Part shown: positions 42,711 to 51,406 of the stretch, one piece after another | How positions within the stretch are numbered: position 1 is the first letter of the stretch | Layout: each line of letters opens with the position of its first letter | Translations under genes and position numbers: made by a program | DNA from: Actinomadura sp. K4S16 | GTDB taxonomy: Bacteria; Actinomycetota; Actinomycetes; Streptosporangiales; Streptosporangiaceae | Assembly: GCF_008327685.1 (NCBI RefSeq) | Contig: NZ_BDDE01000012.1 | Coordinates: forward strand, 744,001-808,000 | DNA: 64,000 nucleotides | Direction of reading: 5' to 3' | Notes under the pieces: model-generated | Databases searched by the model: none | Told to the model about the DNA's origin: nothing | Seen by the model: only the letters and a program-made list of their open reading frames with translations

Positions 42711-43682
42711 TCACCGCTCCAGGAGGCCCGCCCGGATCCACACTTCGCGCGCCCGGCCGTCCAGGAAACCGACCTCGTCCAAGAACGCGGTGCATTTGCG
42801 GAACGCCCACGCCATCGTGGCGCGGCGGTGCGGGCTGCGCGCGGCCACGCGCCGCGCCAGCCGCGGGTCCAGCCCCACCGCCGTGTAGCAGGACGGGTGG
42901 ATGACCTGCGTGGTCATCAGCCGCGTCGCCTGCGCCATCCCGTAGGCCGCCATCCGCCGCCGGACCGCGGGGACCTCCGCGACCAGCCGCTTCAGCTCCT
43001 CCCGCGCGTACCTGATGTGCCGGGCCTCCTCGACCACGTGGATCCGGGTGACCTGCCGGATCACCGGCTGGATCTCCTCGTCGGGGAACGTCAGCCGCTG
43101 GAACGCGTCGGTGAACTCCTCCACGATCAGCGTCCCGGCGAACATCGGCATCGGGTCGTACACGGCCCCGTACAGCTTGGCGAGGTGGAACTCCAGCGCC
43201 CGGGGCCGGTGGGTGCGCAGCCCGCAGGTGCGCACCATCCGGCCGAACATCTTCGAGTGGCGGCACTCGTCGGCGATCTCCGTCAGCGCGTACGCCACGT
43301 GGTCGCTGTCGTAGCGGTGCCGGTAGGCGTGCATCACCAGCGACTGCATCAGCAGCATCTCCGACCAGATGCCGAACGAGGCGATGCTGCACATCTCCCG
43401 CTTGGTCAGCTCCACCCGCTGCCGGTGCGTCAGCCCGTCCCAGAGCGGCGTCTCGTAGATCGAGGTGAGCTGCGGCGGGAGGTAGAACATGTCCGGGTCC
43501 TGCGGGGCGTCCCAGTCGACGTCCACGTCCGGATCGAAGGAGTGCTTGCGGGACGCGCGCAGCAGCCGCTCGGCGACCACCTCCCGGTGGGTCAGCTCCA
43601 GCGTGTGGTCGCCGTCGCCGCACCGGATCCGCGCCGTCCAGTTCCGGGGACGGCCGTCGCTCAACAGGACGTCGGGGGGCAT
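42711..43682 (-). CDS. AurF-like diiron N-oxygenase family protein
   Basis: 323 residues resembling p-aminobenzoate N-oxygenase-type diiron proteins. Iron-ligand helices are visible as KREMCSIASFGIWSEMLLMQSLV (E), ALTEIADECRHSKMFGRMVR (ExxxH type), GTLIVEEFTDAFQR and IHVVEEARHIRYAREELKR (EExRH). ATG 43682 has GGAGAAGG upstream. It may oxygenate an amine, an aromatic or a fatty-acid substrate; nothing nearby defines it. It is first of three neighbouring minus-strand redox genes (with an SDR and a ferritin-like protein). Confidence 0.82.
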   Translation of the reverse strand: MPPDVLLSDGRPRNWTARIRCGDGDHTLELTHREVVAERLLRASRKHSFDPDVDVDWDAPQDPDMFYLPPQLTSIYETPLWDGLTHRQRVELTKREMCSIASFGIWSEMLLMQSLVMHAYRHRYDSDHVAYALTEIADECRHSKMFGRMVRTCGLRTHRPRALEFHLAKLYGAVYDPMPMFAGTLIVEEFTDAFQRLTFPDEEIQPVIRQVTRIHVVEEARHIRYAREELKRLVAEVPAVRRRMAAYGMAQATRLMTTQVIHPSCYTAVGLDPRLARRVAARSPHRRATMAWAFRKCTAFLDEVGFLDGRAREVWIRAGLLER

Positions 43683-43737
43683 CGATCCTTCTCCTCTCAC
43701 CGCGTGGAGAGTCGGGGGGCCGCGCCCGGAGGGGACG

Positions 43738-44598
43738 CTAACCCCGGGCGGGAATCCTGGCCAGGAGGCGCAGGGAGGCGGGGGAGACCCTGGACAGGGC
43801 GTGCAGGAGGTGCCCCTCGGCGTTGACGGGCACGACGGGCTTGTTCTTGATGATGGCGTGGACGACCCGCTCGGCGACCTTCTCCGGCGGGTAGTTGCGC
43901 AGCTTGATGGCCCGCTGGCCGCGGCTGCGCAGCCGTGCGCGGGCCTCGGCGTCGCCCTCCAGGTGGATCGCGTTGTCGACGATGCTGGTGCTGACGAAGC
44001 CGGGGCAGACCGCCGTCACGCCGATGCGCGAGCCCGCCAGTTCGGCGCGCAGGCATTCGCTGAGCATGAGGACGGCGGCCTTGGTCGTGCAGTAGGCGGG
44101 CATCGCGCGCCACGGGGCGAACGCGGCGGCGGACGCGATGTTGACGATGTGGCCGCCGAAGTTCGGCTTGTCGGGCTTGTTGGGCAGGGCGTGCACGCGG
44201 TCGCGCATCTGGCGGCCGAACAGACGGCAGCCGTGGACGACGCCCCACAGGTTCACGCCGAGGATGCGCTCCCAGTCCTCGACGCCGGTGTCGAGGAAGG
44301 GGCCGGTGACCGCGATGCCCGCGTTGTTGACGACGATGTCGGGGACGCGGTGGGTCTCCTTCACCCGCGCGGCGAACTCCTCCATCGCGGCTTCGTCGGC
44401 CACGTCCACCTGGTAGGCGGTGCCGCCCGCGCCGAGCGTCTTGGCGAGGGAGACCGTGCGCTCGGCCGCGGGCAGGTCGATGTCCGCCGCGACGACGGTG
44501 GCGCCGTTCTCGGCCAGGGCGAGGGCGACGGCCCGGCCGATGCCGCTGCCGGCTCCGGTGACGACGGCGAGCGCTCCGTCGAAGTGCGCGAGGGGCAT
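43738..44598 (-). CDS. Short-chain dehydrogenase/reductase
   Basis: 286 residues. Rossmann motif LAVVTGAGSGIGRAVALALAE, VNNAGIAVTG, catalytic Ser in IVNIASAAAFAPW and YCTTKAAVLML (YxxxK). The extended C-terminus (LRNYPPEKVAERVVHAIIKNKPVVPVNAEGHLLHALSRVSP) is typical of actinobacterial SDRs grouped with lipid or steroid oxidation genes. Lies 55 bp upstream of the AurF-like gene on the same strand. Confidence 0.92.
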   Translation of the reverse strand: MPLAHFDGALAVVTGAGSGIGRAVALALAENGATVVAADIDLPAAERTVSLAKTLGAGGTAYQVDVADEAAMEEFAARVKETHRVPDIVVNNAGIAVTGPFLDTGVEDWERILGVNLWGVVHGCRLFGRQMRDRVHALPNKPDKPNFGGHIVNIASAAAFAPWRAMPAYCTTKAAVLMLSECLRAELAGSRIGVTAVCPGFVSTSIVDNAIHLEGDAEARARLRSRGQRAIKLRNYPPEKVAERVVHAIIKNKPVVPVNAEGHLLHALSRVSPASLRLLARIPARG

Positions 44599-44642
44599 CC
44601 AGACCTCCGAGGTGTGCGGCGGATCGAATGATCTGAACTTAC

Positions 44643-45749
44643 TCAGCCCGCCGCCGCGTCGGCGATGACCCCGTCCACCTCGGCCTTGCGGACGGCCTCC
44701 TCGGCGGCGAACCGCTCGGCGTCGACCTTCTCGGCGATCTCCTCGTCCTGGTGCATGAGGGCGTCGAGGTCGGCCTTGGACATGTCCAGGACGCCCATGT
44801 CGTCATAGGCGCGCCGGATGCGGTCGCTCCACAGCCCGATGTCCTTCACGCACGGCACGATGCGGCTGAACAGCAGGCTCTGGAACATCCGCATGTACGG
44901 GGAGTTCTCGACCATCTCGTCGACCTCCTTCGGGTCGATGCCGAAGTTGGTCCAGATCTCCCGGCCGCGGATGCGGTCGCGCATCAGGTAGCAGCCCTCG
45001 ATGACGAAGTCCTCGCGCTCGCGCAGTTCCGCGGGCGAAAGCTGCTTGTAGTAGTCGCGCAGAGCCAGCCGCCCGAACGCGACGTGGCGCGCCTCGTCCT
45101 GCATGACGTAGGCGAGGATCTGCTTGGGCAGCGGCTTGGTGGTGATGTCGCGGATGACGCCGAACGCGGCGAGCGCCAGGCCCTCGATGAGCACCTGCAT
45201 GCCGAGGTAGGGCATGTCCCAGCGCGAGTCGGTGAGGGTCTCGTCCAGCAGGTCCTGCAGCTTGGTGTTGATCGGGTAGACCATCCCGACCTTCTCGTGC
45301 AGGAACCGCGCGAACAGCTCGACGTGGCGGGCCTCGTCCATCGTCTGGGTGGCGGAGTAGAACTTGGAGTCGAGGTCCGGCACCGACTCCACGATCCGGG
45401 CGGCGGTGACCATCGCGCCCTGCTCGCCGTGCATGAACTGGGAGAACTGCCACGACGTGGAGTGCTGCCGCAGTTCGCCGCGCTCCTTCTCCGACAGCCT
45501 GTCCCAGTACTTCGTCCCGTAGATGGCGAGGGACTGGTCGGGTACGCCGAGCACGTCGTGCGGATCGACCTCCAGGTCCCAGTCGATGCGCTTGACCGAG
45601 TCCCACTGCTTGTCCTTGCCCTTCTGGTAGAGGGCGAGGAGGCGGTCGCGGCCGTCGTCGTACTCCCAGGTGAACCTGGCGTCGCCGGCCATCGGCACGG
45701 TCCAGGCGCCGGACTGGACGGGATCGGTGTAGAGGTCGTGGGTCGACAT
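44643..45749 (-). CDS. Ferritin-like diiron protein
   Basis: 368 residues with two DEARH iron motifs: TQTMDEARHVELFARFLHEKVGM and YVMQDEARHVAFGRLALRDYY, plus upstream Glu in FMHGEQGAMVTAARIVE and LIEGLALAAFGVIRD. The spacing of four ligand helices matches ferritin-like/ribonucleotide-reductase-R2-type diiron oxidases, not storage ferritins. Probably an oxygenase or desaturase-like enzyme. ATG 45749. It is divergent from a TetR gene whose operator repeats cover its promoter. Confidence 0.85.
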   Translation of the reverse strand: MSTHDLYTDPVQSGAWTVPMAGDARFTWEYDDGRDRLLALYQKGKDKQWDSVKRIDWDLEVDPHDVLGVPDQSLAIYGTKYWDRLSEKERGELRQHSTSWQFSQFMHGEQGAMVTAARIVESVPDLDSKFYSATQTMDEARHVELFARFLHEKVGMVYPINTKLQDLLDETLTDSRWDMPYLGMQVLIEGLALAAFGVIRDITTKPLPKQILAYVMQDEARHVAFGRLALRDYYKQLSPAELREREDFVIEGCYLMRDRIRGREIWTNFGIDPKEVDEMVENSPYMRMFQSLLFSRIVPCVKDIGLWSDRIRRAYDDMGVLDMSKADLDALMHQDEEIAEKVDAERFAAEEAVRKAEVDGVIADAAAG

Positions 45750-45787
45750 GGGCGTCCTCCCCGAGCGCGGACACGGGCCGCGCGCCG

Positions 45788-45852
45788 ATACGTACGATGC
45801 CGCGGCTCACGGAGCCGATACGTACGGTGTACGTCTCACGTACGGTGTACGT
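45788..45852. promoter_or_regulatory. Repeated palindromic operator in the diiron/TetR gap
   Basis: ACGTACGGTGTACGT occurs at 45820-45834 and again at 45838-45852; each has perfect 6-bp arms ACGTAC-N3-GTACGT, with an 18-bp period. A third partial copy, CGATACGTACGATG, lies at 45787-45800. The array covers the region between the divergent ferritin-like and TetR genes. Confidence 0.85.
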
Positions 45853-45903
45853 ACCGTGTCATGGGACACTTATCGCTGTCAACGGCGAGGAGGAGCGCGA
45901 GCG

Positions 45904-46581
45904 ATGGCGAGGCGTGTGACGTCCGACACCCCGCGGCCGGGGCTGACCCGGGCGCGCATCGTGCAGGCGGCGGTCGAGATGATCGAGCGCGAGGGCGCGG
46001 ACGCGCTGTCGATGCGCCGGGTCGCCGCCGAGCTGGACGTCGCCGTGATGTCGCTCTACAACCACGTCCCCAACAAGGAGGCGCTGCTGGAGGGCGTGGC
46101 CGAGCACGTGGTCGCGGGCCTGGAACTTCCCGACGACCCGTCCGAGCGGTGGCAGGAGCGCGCGCGTGCCCTCGTCCGGGCGTTCCGGAAGGTCGCCCAC
46201 GACAATCCGCGCTGCATGTCGATCGTCCTGACCCACAAGGTCGACACTCCGGTCGGGCTGCGGCCGGCCGAGCGCGCCCTTGCGCTCGCCGACGCGGCCG
46301 GGTTCGACGGCGAGACGGCCGTGCGCATCATGCGGGCGCTCATCGCCTACGCGCTCGGCGCCCAGATGCGCGAGATCGGCATGGCGAAGATGCTGGGGCA
46401 CCTCGCCGAGAACGGCGCCGAGTCGTGGACCCGCCTCGACCCGGAGGAGTTCCCGCACGTGCTCGCCTACGGCCCCGCGCTGGCCGACGTCGACCCCGAG
46501 ACCGACTTCGAGTTCGGCCTCGACCTGCTCATCGGGGCGCTGGACGCGCTTCCCCGGCGGCGGGCGCGAGATAGGGACTGA
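45904..46581 (+). CDS. TetR family regulator (TetR_C-type ligand domain)
   Basis: 225 residues: HTH TRARIVQAAVEMIEREGADALSMRRVAAELDVAVMSLYNHVPNKEALL (about 14-62) and a tetracycline-repressor-like C-terminal domain. GAGGAGGAGCG precedes ATG 45904. It probably binds the ACGTAC-N3-GTACGT repeats upstream and represses itself and the divergent diiron gene. Its last 53 bp overlap the convergent TetR gene. Confidence 0.9.
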   Translation: MARRVTSDTPRPGLTRARIVQAAVEMIEREGADALSMRRVAAELDVAVMSLYNHVPNKEALLEGVAEHVVAGLELPDDPSERWQERARALVRAFRKVAHDNPRCMSIVLTHKVDTPVGLRPAERALALADAAGFDGETAVRIMRALIAYALGAQMREIGMAKMLGHLAENGAESWTRLDPEEFPHVLAYGPALADVDPETDFEFGLDLLIGALDALPRRRARDRD

Positions 46582-47173
46582 GGCCGTTCCAGCAGAAGTC
46601 CGTCATGTACCGGGCCGCGTCCTCCGCCGACACGTCGGGGCGGCTCGTCTGCCACAGCGCCATCCGCTCACTCGCGCCCATGATGATCTGCGTGTACGCC
46701 TCGACGACCCCGTCCGGTGCGGCCGGCGCGAACGTGCGGAGCACCCCCGCGATGAGCGAGCTCTGCTGCCGCCGCGTCTCGTCGACGGCCTGGACGGCGT
46801 CCGGGGTGGCGGCCGTCGGCTCGCGCAGCAGCATCGCGAACGACCTGCTGTGCTCGTCGATGAACCGGAAGTAGGCGACCATCCCCCGCCACAGGATGTC
46901 CTCGGGGGTGGTGGCGCCCGCCATCGCCTTCTGGGTGGCCTCGAACAGCTCGGCCTTGGAGCGGCTCACGCACGCCACGAGCAGGCCGTCCTTCGAGCCG
47001 AAGTACTCGTAGAGCATCGGCTTGGAGACGCCGCAGCGCTCGGCGATCTCATCCATGGAGGCGGCCTGGTAGCCGCGCTCGCCGAACACCCGCTCCGCCA
47101 CGTCCAGCATCTGCTGCTCGCGCTCGGCGCGCGACATGCGGCGCCTGCGGGTAGGGGGTGTGGCGGCACTCAC
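46529..47173 (-). CDS. TetR family transcriptional regulator
   Basis: 214 residues: EREQQMLDVAERVFGERGYQAASMDEIAERCGVSKPMLYEYFGSKDGLL (about 17-65) is a strong TetR HTH; the C-terminal domain has ASERMALWQTSRPDVSAEDAARYMTDFCWNGL. GTG 47173 is divergent from the flavin monooxygenase gene; a 35-bp palindrome lies between them. Confidence 0.9.
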   Translation of the reverse strand: MSAATPPTRRRRMSRAEREQQMLDVAERVFGERGYQAASMDEIAERCGVSKPMLYEYFGSKDGLLVACVSRSKAELFEATQKAMAGATTPEDILWRGMVAYFRFIDEHSRSFAMLLREPTAATPDAVQAVDETRRQQSSLIAGVLRTFAPAAPDGVVEAYTQIIMGASERMALWQTSRPDVSAEDAARYMTDFCWNGLSPYLAPAAGEARPAPR

Positions 47174-47205
47174 AGGAGATTCCCCTCTGTTGGACCTACC
47201 GTCAG

Positions 47206-47240
47206 TAACCTACTCCCGGTAACTTACCGGAAGTAGGTTA
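47206..47240. promoter_or_regulatory. 35-bp near-perfect palindromic operator
   Basis: Left arm TAACCTACTCCCGGTAA and right arm TTACCGGAAGTAGGTTA flank a central C; 16 of 17 positions pair. It sits midway between the TetR (47173) and monooxygenase (47257) starts, so it is the expected repressor site for both. Confidence 0.88.
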
Positions 47241-47256
47241 TCCGAGAGGAGAGGTC

Positions 47257-48720
47257 ATGAGCGAGCGCGCCCCGGCGATCGTCATCATCGGCTCAGGGTT
47301 CGCCGGCCTCGGCATGGCGATCCGGCTCAAGCGGTCCGGCTTCCACGACTTCGTCGTGCTGGAGAAGAGCGAGGCGCTGGGCGGGACGTGGCACGACAAC
47401 ACCTACCCCGGCTGCGCGTGCGACGTCCCGTCGCACATGTACTCCTTCTCCTTCGAGCTGAACCCGGGCTGGACGCGGATGTTCGCGCCCCAGCCGGAGA
47501 TCCGCGCCTACATGGAGCGCACCGCCGACAAGTACCGGGTGCGCGAGCACATCCGCTTCGGCGCGGAGGTCGACTCCATGGAGTACGACGACGACGCCCG
47601 CCGCTGGAAGGTGGCGCTCGCCGACGGGACGGTCCTCACCCCGAAGGCCATCGTGTCCGGCATCGGCGCGCTGCACGTCCCGTCCTACCCCGACCTGCCG
47701 GGCGTCGAGCGGTTCCAGGGGACGGCGTTCCACTCCGCCGAGTGGGACCACTCCTACGACCTCACCGGCAAGCGCGTCGCCGTCGTCGGGACGGGCGCGT
47801 CCGCGATCCAGTTCGTGCCGAAGGTCGCCGAGCAGGCGAGCGAGCTCGTCGTCTTCCAGCGGACGCCGCCGTGGATCCAGCCGAAGCCGGACGTGCCCAT
47901 CCCCGCGCCCGTCCGCACGCTGTTCGGGAAGGTGCCGGGCGTCGCCCGCGCGTTCCGCGGCGGCATCTACTGGGCGCTGGAGGCCCGCGCGGTCGGCTTC
48001 ACGATCGACCCGCGGCTGTCCACCCCGCAGGAGAAGATCGCCCGCCGGCACATCGCCAACCAGGTCTCCGACCCGGAGCTGCGCGCGAAGGTCACGCCGG
48101 ACTACACGATCGGCTGCAAGCGGATCCTGCTGTCCAACGACTACTATCCGGCGCTCGCGCGTCCCAACGTGGAGGTGGAGACCTCCGGGATCGCCGAGGT
48201 GCGGGAGAACTCGGTCGTCACCGCGGACGGCCGCGAGTACGAGGTCGACTGCATCATCTACGGCACCGGCTTCAAGGTGACCGACGCCCTCACCGACCTG
48301 CGCGTCACCGGCCGGGACGGCGTCAAGCTCCAGGAGATCTGGGCGGACGGCATCGAGGCGCACCGCGGGACCACGATCCCCGGCATGCCGAACTTCTTCA
48401 TGCTGCTCGGCCCGAACACCGGGCTCGGCCACAACTCCGTCGTCTTCATGATCGAGGTGCAGATCCAGCACGTGCTGAGCTGCCTGCGCCTGATGCAGGA
48501 GGCCGGCGCCGACGCCATCGAGCCGAAGCCGGACGCCGCGCGCCGCTTCAACGACCGCATGCAGCGGCGGCTGCGCCGCGCCGTCTGGAACGAGGGCGGC
48601 TGCAGCAGCTGGTACCTCGACGACCAGGGCGTCAACCGCACCCTCTGGCCGGGCCACACGTTCGAGTTCTGGGCCGGCTCGCGCAAGGCGAAGCCGGAGG
48701 AGTACATCCTCACCCGCTGA
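47257..48720 (+). CDS. Flavin-containing (Baeyer-Villiger-type) monooxygenase
   Basis: 487 residues. FAD motif IIGSGFAGLGMAIRLK (GxGxxG) at the N-terminus, the Baeyer-Villiger fingerprint FQGTAFHSAEWD (FxGxxxHxxxW), and NADPH motif VAVVGTGASAIQFVP. ATG 47257 has GAGAGGAG upstream. It would oxidise ketones, sulfides or amines; steroid or fatty ketones are plausible in this setting. The Ddn-like gene follows after 20 bp, likely in the same operon, under the divergent TetR. Confidence 0.94.
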   Translation: MSERAPAIVIIGSGFAGLGMAIRLKRSGFHDFVVLEKSEALGGTWHDNTYPGCACDVPSHMYSFSFELNPGWTRMFAPQPEIRAYMERTADKYRVREHIRFGAEVDSMEYDDDARRWKVALADGTVLTPKAIVSGIGALHVPSYPDLPGVERFQGTAFHSAEWDHSYDLTGKRVAVVGTGASAIQFVPKVAEQASELVVFQRTPPWIQPKPDVPIPAPVRTLFGKVPGVARAFRGGIYWALEARAVGFTIDPRLSTPQEKIARRHIANQVSDPELRAKVTPDYTIGCKRILLSNDYYPALARPNVEVETSGIAEVRENSVVTADGREYEVDCIIYGTGFKVTDALTDLRVTGRDGVKLQEIWADGIEAHRGTTIPGMPNFFMLLGPNTGLGHNSVVFMIEVQIQHVLSCLRLMQEAGADAIEPKPDAARRFNDRMQRRLRRAVWNEGGCSSWYLDDQGVNRTLWPGHTFEFWAGSRKAKPEEYILTR

Positions 48721-48740
48721 GGACGTGCTAGGGAGGAGGC

Positions 48741-49121
48741 ATGGTGAAACCGCTGATGCCGAGATCGGTCGCCCGGTTCAACAAGGTCGTCACGAACCGC
48801 GTGCAGGGCGTCTACGCCCCCTACCTCCCGCCCTTCGCGATGATCGTCCACCGCGGGCGCAGGTCGGGCCGCGAGTACCGGACGCCGGTCACCGCGTTCC
48901 GCAGCGGTGACCGGCTCATCGTCGGGCTGCCGTACGGGCGGGACGCCGACTGGGTCCGCAACCTGCTCGCCGAGGGGCGCGGCGGCGTGGAGCGGCTCGG
49001 CCGCGTCCGCCGGCTCGCGAACCCGCGCGTCCTGACGGCCGCCGACGCCGCCGAACTCCCGCCCCCCGCCCGCATGGCGGCCCGCCGTATGGACCTGTTG
49101 GTGGCGGACCTGGAGGCCTGA
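48741..49121 (+). CDS. Deazaflavin (F420)-dependent nitroreductase-family protein
   Basis: 126 residues of the Ddn/FDOR-A split-barrel family: FNKVVTNRVQGVYAPYLPPFAMIVHRGRRSGREYRTPVTAF is the characteristic first half, then PYGRDADWVRNLLAEG and an ANPRVLTAADA end. Likely uses coenzyme F420 to reduce quinone- or enone-type substrates, partnering the monooxygenase. GGGAGGAGG precedes ATG 48741. Confidence 0.88.
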   Translation: MVKPLMPRSVARFNKVVTNRVQGVYAPYLPPFAMIVHRGRRSGREYRTPVTAFRSGDRLIVGLPYGRDADWVRNLLAEGRGGVERLGRVRRLANPRVLTAADAAELPPPARMAARRMDLLVADLEA

Positions 49122-49136
49122 GCCGGAGGACCCGGG

Positions 49137-49784
49137 TCACTTTCTGGGGGCGAAGATGGGGCTGAAGCCCGCGACGAGCTGGCGGATCACCGGGCGCTGC
49201 TCGGCGGGGGCGCGGCCGCGCAGGTCGTGGATCGGGTCGAGGCCGTCGTAGTACGGGGCCAGCGCGAGGAACGGCAGGATGGTCATCAGCCAGGTGGCGA
49301 GGACCTCCAGGTCGGCGTCCTCGCGGATGGCGCCCTGCGCCTTCCACAGCTCCAGCGTCGGGTGGATGACGAGCAGGTAGTGCTGGTTGGCGGTGTCGCG
49401 GACGACGGACCGGACGCTGTTGTCGAGCTCGAAGTTCGTGGCCGCGGTGACGCCGCGCTCCAGCGGGTGGTCGGCCATGTACTCGGTCCAGTCGCACAGG
49501 ACGTCGACCAGCCACTCGTCGAAGGGCTGGTCGAACTCGATCCGCGCGATGCGGCGCTCCATCTCCTCGCGGATGCGGCGCGACGCCTCGTCGCACACGA
49601 ACGCGAAGAACTCCAGCTTGTCGCTGAAGTACTGGAACAGCGAGCCCTTGGCGATGCCGGCCTCGCGCGCGATCGTGTTGAGGCTGCCGGTCGAGTACCC
49701 GTGTTCCCCGAACTCGCGCATCGCCACTTCGAGGACGCGTTCGCGCTTGGCGACGTTGAGGCGGAACCAGGTCGACGTCGGCAT
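49137..49784 (-). CDS. TetR family transcriptional regulator
   Basis: 215 residues from ATG 49784 (GAAGGGG upstream): VAKRERVLEVAMREFGEHGYSTGSLNTIAREAGIAKGSLFQYFSDKLEFF is a clear TetR HTH. C-terminal domain of mixed helices. The frame is open upstream to 50186 only as a shadow of the epimerase gene. Convergent with the Ddn-like gene (16-bp gap); 80 bp downstream of the epimerase gene on the same strand. Confidence 0.9.
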   Translation of the reverse strand: MPTSTWFRLNVAKRERVLEVAMREFGEHGYSTGSLNTIAREAGIAKGSLFQYFSDKLEFFAFVCDEASRRIREEMERRIARIEFDQPFDEWLVDVLCDWTEYMADHPLERGVTAATNFELDNSVRSVVRDTANQHYLLVIHPTLELWKAQGAIREDADLEVLATWLMTILPFLALAPYYDGLDPIHDLRGRAPAEQRPVIRQLVAGFSPIFAPRK

Positions 49785-49864
49785 GGACCCCTTCGACTTT
49801 CCGTCAGGAACCGGTAACCAGAAGGTCAGGATAACGGTCCGTCGCACCCCCTGTGACCCGAACG

Positions 49865-50653
49865 TCACGCACGTCCCGCCGAACCCTCCAGGTGCCGCAG
49901 CGTGAACTGGGCGGACGCGAAGTCGCCGCCCTGCGGGACGCCGTCCGCGACGAACGTGTCGGGCACGCCGTAGGAGGCGGCGTCGTCCTGCGGGACGTAG
50001 CCGAGCCGCTCGTCGAGCTCCCAGAACCGGCGCGCGTTGGCCGACACCGCGTACGCGGCGAGGAACCCCGGCGACGGGACGGTCAGCGCCGCGAGGACGA
50101 ACCCCGCGCAGTCGCGGTGGCTCAGCCAGGTGGCGAGGTGGCGCGGCTCCGTCGGGCGCGGTTCGAGGCTGCCGATGCGCAGGCACACCACGTCCATGCC
50201 GAACTTGTCGGCGTAGAGCCGGCCGAGCGCCTCGACCGCGGCCTTGCTGACCCCGTACAGGCCGTCGGGCCGCGGGGGCATGGCGGGCGACACGGTCTCG
50301 GTGGACGGGTAGCAGCCGGTCAGCCGGTTGCTGCTGGCGAGGACGACCCGCGGCACCCCGGCGGCGCGGGCGGCCTCCAGCACGCGGTGGGTGCCGAGGA
50401 TGTTGCCCTCGACCAGATCGGGGAACGGCGCCTCGTCCGGGACGCCGGCCAGGTGGACGACCGCGTCGGCGCCCTCGACGATCCGCGCCGCGTCCGACAG
50501 GTCGGTCCGGTGCGCGACCTCGTTCGGCGCCTCGGCGCGCAGCGGCGCGAGATCGGCCAGCACGAGCCGCTCCGCCTCGTCGCGCAGCGGTGCCCGCAGC
50601 GCGGTGCCGACCCGTCCGGCGGCACCCGTCAGCACGATCGTCCCAAGAGTCAT
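49865..50653 (-). CDS. NAD-dependent epimerase/dehydratase (extended SDR)
   Basis: 262 residues: TIVLTGAAGRVGTALRAPL (TGxxGxxG), VVHLAGVPDEAPF, catalytic YGVSKAAVEALGRLYADKFGM (YxxxK), and CLRIGSLEPRPTEPRHLATWLSHRD. Closest in feel to uronate-dehydrogenase-like proteins, which oxidise hexuronates, but the substrate cannot be fixed. ATG 50653. Confidence 0.9.
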   Translation of the reverse strand: MTLGTIVLTGAAGRVGTALRAPLRDEAERLVLADLAPLRAEAPNEVAHRTDLSDAARIVEGADAVVHLAGVPDEAPFPDLVEGNILGTHRVLEAARAAGVPRVVLASSNRLTGCYPSTETVSPAMPPRPDGLYGVSKAAVEALGRLYADKFGMDVVCLRIGSLEPRPTEPRHLATWLSHRDCAGFVLAALTVPSPGFLAAYAVSANARRFWELDERLGYVPQDDAASYGVPDTFVADGVPQGGDFASAQFTLRHLEGSAGRA

Positions 50654-50687
50654 GCGTGCATTCTCCCGCCCGGGAGCGACGCGCGGG

Positions 50688-51368
50688 TCAGCGGGCGAGG
50701 CGGATCAGGATGCGGCAGACCTCGTCGATGATCTCCGCGGCCTCCGCCTCGCTCTCGGCGGTGGCGATCTCCCGCCCGGCCTCGCCGATCACCGTCGTGA
50801 GCACGAGGCTCAGCACCTGCTCGGGCCGTCCGGCGGGCGCGTCGCCGGACCGGCCGCGCAGCAGCTTGGTGTTCTGCGCGATCCAGTGCTGGGCGCGGCT
50901 GCGGCGCATCAGCGACGACCCGGACGGGCCCTCGCCGGCGAGGAACAGCCGGGCCGCCTCGCGCCGCTCCCAGCACACCCGGAGATAGGCGCGGGCGCCC
51001 GCAATGAACAGCGCGATCGGGTCGGACTCGCCCTCCTTGCGGGCGGCGGACACCGCCTGCGCGGCGCTCGCCTCCTGCTCGGCGGTGAGGTCCTCCCACA
51101 GCGCCACGTACAGCCCGGCCTTGCCGCCGTAGTGGTGGTAGAGGCTGCCGACGCTGATGCCGGAGCGCTCGACGATCTCGGCGATGCCCGCGTCGGCGTA
51201 GCCGCGGTCGGCGAAGACCTGGAGCGCCGCGGTCAGCAGCGCCTGCCGGGTCGCGTCGGCCCGGGCCCACTGGCGGCCCCCGCCGCCCTCGCCTCCGGCG
51301 CCCTCACCCGTGCCGTTCGCGCGCTCGTCGCCGGCGCGGCGCGCCCTGCTCGTCCGCATGCCCTCCAT
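50688..51368 (-). CDS. TetR family transcriptional regulator
   Basis: 226 residues; a long Gly/Glu/Arg-rich disordered N-terminus (about 35 residues) precedes the HTH TRQALLTAALQVFADRGYADAGIAEIVERSGISVGSLYHHYGGKAGLY. C-terminal helices include ERREAARLFLAGEGP. ATG 51368 or 51359; neither has a good site. Directly upstream of the epimerase gene (34-bp gap) and likely in one operon with it. Confidence 0.85.
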   Translation of the reverse strand: MEGMRTSRARRAGDERANGTGEGAGGEGGGGRQWARADATRQALLTAALQVFADRGYADAGIAEIVERSGISVGSLYHHYGGKAGLYVALWEDLTAEQEASAAQAVSAARKEGESDPIALFIAGARAYLRVCWERREAARLFLAGEGPSGSSLMRRSRAQHWIAQNTKLLRGRSGDAPAGRPEQVLSLVLTTVIGEAGREIATAESEAEAAEIIDEVCRILIRLAR

Positions 51369-51406
51369 GGTGCCAGTTCGGGGGACGCCGGCCCGCCCTA
51401 TCGCGC

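Noticed and set aside
42711-51368. Natural-product biosynthetic gene cluster
   Set aside because: Oxygenases and regulators are present, but no PKS, NRPS, terpene synthase or RiPP core enzyme is found.
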